Below, one piece after another: positions 8,101-10,024 of a DNA stretch of 10,024 nt. How positions within the stretch are numbered: the stretch's first letter is position 1; every line of letters starts with the position of its first letter. A program made the position numbers and the translations under genes. The notes below the pieces were generated by a model. The model saw only the letters and a program-made list of their open reading frames with translations, searched no databases and was not told the origin of the DNA. Source of the stretch: Larix sibirica (Eukaryota; Streptophyta; Pinopsida; Pinales; Pinaceae); NCBI GenBank assembly GCA_004151065.3, contig NWUY0300108765.1, positions 1 through 10,024 on the forward strand, written 5' to 3'.

Positions 8101-8824
8101 AGGTAAGATCAGCCTTTGATCCTCAGGGCCCAGAGGTTGAAGCAATCAAAACTCTATGCAGTGGGCCTGGTCCGAGATAAGAAGCATTTGAGAAAACTAA
8201 GGTTTTAATGGTGATCAGGAGGTTAAATACAAAGGAATGCGACCGCACTGCATAATGGCTCCTATGGACGGCATAGATCAAAATCGATAAATATCTACGA
8301 TCATACGCCTCCTTCACAAAAAGAATTGAAGGTTGTATAAGTGTGGACGACGTGCTAGCCAACAGGAAGGTCAAAGAGTGATCAACGGTGGGTGGCATAG
8401 ATCAACAGTTGATAATTTGTTCGCATATTGGAAATGCATGAAAAAGGGTAACTTTCAAATTTGTGAACTTTTGTTAAAGCCTCGCACTTTCCAACGATGT
8501 AGATCTGATGATATGGAGATACATGGCCAGAAAAAAAAAAAAAAGTTCGCATATTTGACTTGTACGTGAAATCGACACACCCAAAATCTGCAAACCCGGC
8601 AAAAGGCCACGTCTTTGGACAGCCCGGATCTAGGTGGAGATCAAATCGACAGTTGGTAGCAAGCTTGCGGGTCAAAGGTGATATGTAGCAGAGTTGGAAG
8701 CCACAGAGGATATAGGAAGGTGAAGGTCAAGGAGATCTACGACTGCAAATTAATCGCATGGATGGATGGTTGATGTGGCTCCATCACTTTCATAGCTGTG
8801 AGGGTGATATGGCAAGGTTAATAT
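8101..8824. other. CpG-richer leader region upstream of the 307-codon ORF; possible mobile-element LTR or leader
   Basis: Compared with the first 8 kb this stretch has many CpGs (for example GCGACCGCAC at 8239 and GACGACGTG at 8346) and is less AT-rich, which continues into the ORF. It holds a 14-A run (8531-8544) and short repeated motifs: GGCATAGATCAA at 8270 and 8394, and GTTCGCATATT at 8419 and 8545. Overlapping minus-strand open frames (8123-8398, 8382-8675) have no recognised domain and one is padded by the A run read as Phe codons. The stretch looks like LTR or untranslated leader sequence of the unit that carries the ORF. That is an inference; no LTR termini or tRNA primer site could be fixed. 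Confidence 0.4.
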
Positions 8825-8832
8825 TATAAAAA
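8825..8832 (+). promoter_or_regulatory. TATA-box candidate for the 307-codon ORF
   Basis: TATAAAAA lies about 165 bp upstream of the ATG at 8992. A start site some 30 bp downstream would give a leader of about 130 nt. The motif fits a plant core promoter, but in AT-rich DNA this match alone is weak evidence. Confidence 0.4.
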
Positions 8833-8991
8833 GACTTGCCTAGATGGAGATCAACATCCTTTTGTCCTGTGTGCATCGGAAAGCAATAGGAGTGGACCAT
8901 GCAGAACTGGCCAACCAACCAGAAGCCTAGAAGCTCCGCCCAGCTATCAAGCCACTAGGTAGGTCGTTCAATTCCACCCTAAACTATTTAA

Positions 8992-9915
8992 ATGGGCGGA
9001 CCTATGGAGCCTCCAGGCTTTGAACCTTCCAATATAAATGAACTGGTAGAAGATAAAGACTGCGATGTTTTCGACACCATGTTGATAAATAGCTCCATAG
9101 AGGTTGCTAAGGAGAGATTGGAGGTCATGAGGGCCCAAAAGGTGGATTTCCATGAGGTTTATCATTACTTTTTCCACTTATTTACAACCATACAAACCCC
9201 TAGCTGGCCTGAATTTATAGACTGTTGCACCTGCAATTATTCCCCAGATCGGAGAGCAATCATGAATGCCTCCAACTTGAAAATTCTATGCTATGTAGAT
9301 TCCCGCACTGTTAGAAAATCTCTGGTCATTCCAGAAGAATTTTGTCAGAAATCCCAAAGCTACAGAATGGAAAATCTGATCCAGCATTTCCAACAAGCCC
9401 CAGCTGACCTCAAGCAGAGCTTTTACTGTGCTTCCCTACTACCAAATACCTCCTTTCAGGGTGCACCTTTTCTTGGTGAAGCCGGCCTGCTTAAAGAAGA
9501 ATCCAAGTGTGTTATTTCCATGATGGCCCAGTTCTTAGGGTTAGACAGTGACCAATATATAACCAAGCCTCTAATCAGCTTATTTTTTGTTATAAGCACT
9601 TTTCCTACTGAGCCAGCAGACCCAAATTTTCCTACCCAGTGTGCATGCCTAAAATTTGATGAAGCTTTGGCAGACAACATCCACTCCCAGCTCATAGAAT
9701 TCCCTAAGACAAGGGCTTTCAGGTTCCAGTCGTACTTGTTGAAGATGTTCCTGGCAGCAAATGAAGAAAACCTACAAGTGCCAGAGATGCAACTTACCAA
9801 GGAGATGTACTCATATTACAAAAAAATCATGAATGACCTTATGGCAAAGATTTACTTCATTTTCTTCCAGAAAAGGCTGCCCAGGGTGCTGCCAGAAATG
9901 AAAGACTTATTGTAG
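8992..9915 (+). CDS. Uncharacterised 307-residue protein, probable conifer repeat-family or retroelement-associated ORF, C-terminally truncated
   Basis: This is the only long open frame here and its codon use and composition look truly coding. The ATG at 8992 directly follows an in-frame TAA, and a second ATG at 9004 is an alternative start. No signal peptide, transmembrane segment, zinc knuckle, protease or polymerase motif is visible. The protein is mixed helical in look: an acidic N-terminus (residues about 15-25), an aromatic stretch HEVYHYFFHLF (54-64), a Cys cluster CCTC (78-81), a basic-hydrophobic stretch KILCYVDSRTVRKSLVIPEE (about 98-117) and a C-terminal FRFQSYLLKMFLAANEENLQ. The hydrophobic-then-IP pattern near residue 115 loosely recalls plant transposon-associated N-terminal domains. 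From memory I also link it to a family repeated many times in conifer genomes; neither link could be checked. Similar coding sequence continues beyond the TAG, so the stop is probably a disabling mutation. Function unknown. Confidence 0.7.
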   Translation: MGGPMEPPGFEPSNINELVEDKDCDVFDTMLINSSIEVAKERLEVMRAQKVDFHEVYHYFFHLFTTIQTPSWPEFIDCCTCNYSPDRRAIMNASNLKILCYVDSRTVRKSLVIPEEFCQKSQSYRMENLIQHFQQAPADLKQSFYCASLLPNTSFQGAPFLGEAGLLKEESKCVISMMAQFLGLDSDQYITKPLISLFFVISTFPTEPADPNFPTQCACLKFDEALADNIHSQLIEFPKTRAFRFQSYLLKMFLAANEENLQVPEMQLTKEMYSYYKKIMNDLMAKIYFIFFQKRLPRVLPEMKDLL

Positions 9916-10024
9916 CCATCCATGGAGAAAAGAGTGGGAGACTGGTTCTTGTTGAATCAGGGCACTGCAATTAGAGTTTGATGGTTTATCCCATGCACCC
10001 TATGTGTTACCTTCCTTCCTAACC
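9916..10024 (+). pseudogene. Coding-like continuation of the 307-codon ORF past its stop, running off the window
   Basis: Reading on in the same frame after the TAG gives PSMEKRVGDWFLLNQG and TAIRV up to a TGA at 9979-9981. A one-base frame change there opens GLSHAPYVLPSFLT to the window end. The amphipathic, Trp- and Phe-containing content and the smooth continuation suggest that the ancestral protein was longer. The first stop is one substitution from CAG (Gln) and the second break is a 1-bp indel. The 3' end lies outside the window. Confidence 0.55.

Noticed and set aside
8653-8665. TTGGTAGCAAGC as a tRNA-primer binding site of a retrotransposon
   Set aside because: It matches the initiator-tRNA-Met type site (TGGTATCAGAGC) too poorly and no LTR end could be placed just before it.
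8123-8675. Two overlapping minus-strand open frames of 91 and 97 codons
   Set aside because: They overlap each other, one is extended by the poly-A run read as Phe codons, and neither has a recognisable domain. They may reflect only the CpG-richer composition.
9456-9800. Minus-strand open frame of 114 codons
   Set aside because: It is the antisense shadow of the 307-codon ORF, which has better coding character.

Overview
The window looks like nuclear DNA from a land plant with a large, transposon-rich genome. A gymnosperm (conifer-like) source is my best guess. The reasons are AT-rich intergenic sequence, spliceosomal intron boundaries inside gene remnants, plant-type gene families (family 79 glycoside hydrolase, clade XI leucine-rich-repeat receptor kinase, plastid DAHP synthase) and a long LTR-retrotransposon relic. 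The gymnosperm part is inference; no species can be named from the sequence alone. Nothing bacterial was seen: no operons, Shine-Dalgarno sites or CRISPR.

Layout. At 107-1159 lie three exons of a broken heparanase-like gene (GH79), with introns kept but with stops, a 17-bp tandem duplication and damaged splice acceptors. At about 2215-2838 is a fragment of the leucine-rich-repeat ectodomain of a HAIKU2/HAESA-like receptor kinase, with several stops and a frameshift. At 3785-4303 is the first coding exon of a plant DAHP synthase (shikimate pathway), with start codon, transit peptide and the GGDCAESF motif, but with three frame changes and stops. All three remnants are on the + strand and all are incomplete. 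At 4821-5893 is a solo LTR of about 1.07 kb flanked by a 5-bp target-site duplication (GCATA). At 6461-7018 are three tandem copies of a unit of about 185 bp that carries an internal inverted repeat. From 7019 to 8100 I see nothing recognisable.

From about 8100 the sequence changes character, with clearly more CpG dinucleotides. It leads through a TATA-like box (8825) to the only substantial open frame, 307 codons at 8992-9915. This is an uncharacterised protein that resembles, from memory only, a repetitive protein family of conifer genomes. The frame seems to have lost its C-terminus: coding-like sequence goes on in frame past a TAG stop, and then in another frame to the end of the window.

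The genes do not work together as a pathway. The window reads as decayed host-gene copies and mobile-element debris next to a younger, better preserved coding insertion. I found no convincing new biological system. The best leads are the 307-codon ORF with its apparent recent truncation, and the cluster of three same-strand fragments from unrelated genes.
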